Positions 4,814 to 5,369 of a DNA stretch of 5,369 bases are shown one piece after another. This stretch comes from Bacteriovoracaceae bacterium (GTDB lineage Bacteria; Bdellovibrionota; Bacteriovoracia; Bacteriovoracales; Bacteriovoracaceae): positions 1-5,369 of the forward strand of contig JAKLJM010000178.1 of assembly GCA_023151145.1 (NCBI GenBank), in the 5' to 3' direction. The notes under the pieces were generated by a model. It was not told the DNA's origin. It made no database searches and saw nothing but the letters and a program-made list of their open reading frames with translations. The translations under genes were made by a program, and so were the position numbers. Each line of letters opens with the position of its first letter. Position 1 is the stretch's first letter.

Positions 4814-5369
4814 ATGAATACCATTTTGGGCATTTTAGTGACTTTTTTATTGCTACTCTCTTTCATGAATCCCAGCAATGCTAAAACTCACTTCGACAAT
4901 GAATCAGATCTTGTAACCAAGGGTCCGTTTTACAGAGGTGAATATCGTCTTGGTCTTTATCAGGATTCAATTCTAGACTTAGAAAAAAGAACCCACATTG
5001 TTGTGATCGGCTCTGGTGTAAAAGAAGATTCTGATCAATTTTTTCAATCAGGTGTAGCACGAGCTTATCGATTAAAAGAAGTTTATCCCACAGATCAAGT
5101 AATTATCATGGGAAGTCCAGAAGTCATTGATCGCGGTGATGAAGTCGTTTTTAGTGATTTTAATGTGAATGTTTTTAAAACGGAAAATAACTCATTAACT
5201 GGTGACAGATTCTTAAATGAATTACTACCTTTTAAAAAAATCGCCAGTATCAATTTCTATGGCCACTCATCACCATGGTCAATTAAGCTTGGAAAATCTG
5301 ATGCTGCTTTTGATCCATCCGCTCACAAAAACAAGTTACAAACATTAAAATCTCAATTTTTACCTGATG
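4814..5369 (+). CDS. Secreted protein with a GHSS motif, possibly caspase-like fold (partial, runs off the right edge)
   Basis: The frame opens at ATG 4814, with TAGGAG (4802-4807) 6 nt upstream, and remains open for 185 codons to the window end. Residues 1-23 form a signal peptide: a hydrophobic core ILGILVTFLLLLSFM and a probable signal peptidase I site after SNA (21-23). The n-region has no Lys or Arg, which is unusual. The mature part shows alternating strands and helices: THIVVIGSG (60-68), helix GVARAYRLKEVYP (80-92), strand DQVIIMGSPEV (94-104), then helix FLNELLPFKK and strand IASINFYGHSSPW (143-155). A hydrophobic strand ending in Gly-His (His151) resembles the catalytic-His strand of clan CD peptidases (caspase, gingipain, clostripain), which is followed by a second strand ending in the catalytic Cys. 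That part lies outside the window, so this is a hypothesis; an uncharacterised exported protein is the safe call. It is divergent from the LpoA-like gene. Confidence 0.85.
   Translation, partial: MNTILGILVTFLLLLSFMNPSNAKTHFDNESDLVTKGPFYRGEYRLGLYQDSILDLEKRTHIVVIGSGVKEDSDQFFQSGVARAYRLKEVYPTDQVIIMGSPEVIDRGDEVVFSDFNVNVFKTENNSLTGDRFLNELLPFKKIASINFYGHSSPWSIKLGKSDAAFDPSAHKNKLQTLKSQFLPD

Overview
The window is AT-rich (by eye about 35-40% G+C) and comes from a Gram-negative bacterium. It holds a rod-type mreB, a putative outer-membrane lipoprotein with the LpoA architecture, and an AMP nucleosidase of the short, stand-alone type. A free-living or predatory member of the Bdellovibrionota (Bacteriovorax/Peredibacter-like) is my best guess. 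This is inference from gene style and composition only; no taxonomic marker such as rRNA is present.

Layout, left to right. (1) The tail of an unrecognised plus-strand gene enters from the left edge and stops at 148. (2) Between it and the convergent mreB lies a short zone with three successive stem-loops (130-159, 188-220, 224-245). (3) A minus-strand pair follows, transcribed amn then mreB with a 27-nt gap, so probably one operon. amn encodes AMP nucleosidase with an unusual Lys/Arg/Ser-rich N-terminal tail. mreB encodes the actin-like scaffold of cell-wall elongation and is not followed by mreC/mreD. (4) Divergent from amn is a small plus-strand gene (2484-2588) for a 34-residue, very basic protein. 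It has its own near-consensus promoter, a good ribosome binding site and a strong terminator shared with the next, convergent gene. (5) A long minus-strand gene (2625-4613) encodes a putative lipoprotein with N-terminal TPR-like helices and a C-terminal type-1 periplasmic-binding fold, the arrangement of LpoA-type activators of peptidoglycan synthases. (6) After a 200-nt divergent intergenic region, a plus-strand gene starts at 4814 and leaves the window. It encodes a secreted protein whose hydrophobic strand followed by Gly-His-Ser-Ser suggests, weakly, a caspase/gingipain-like (clan CD) fold.

Two genes, mreB and the LpoA-like gene, point to cell-wall growth: MreB directs elongation from inside, and the lipoprotein may activate a peptidoglycan synthase from the outer membrane. 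The AMP nucleosidase belongs to purine salvage and adenylate control. No insertion sequence, tRNA, rRNA or CRISPR array was seen. The items most worth following are the tiny basic protein, the histone-H1-like tail on the AMP nucleosidase, and the secreted GHSS protein.
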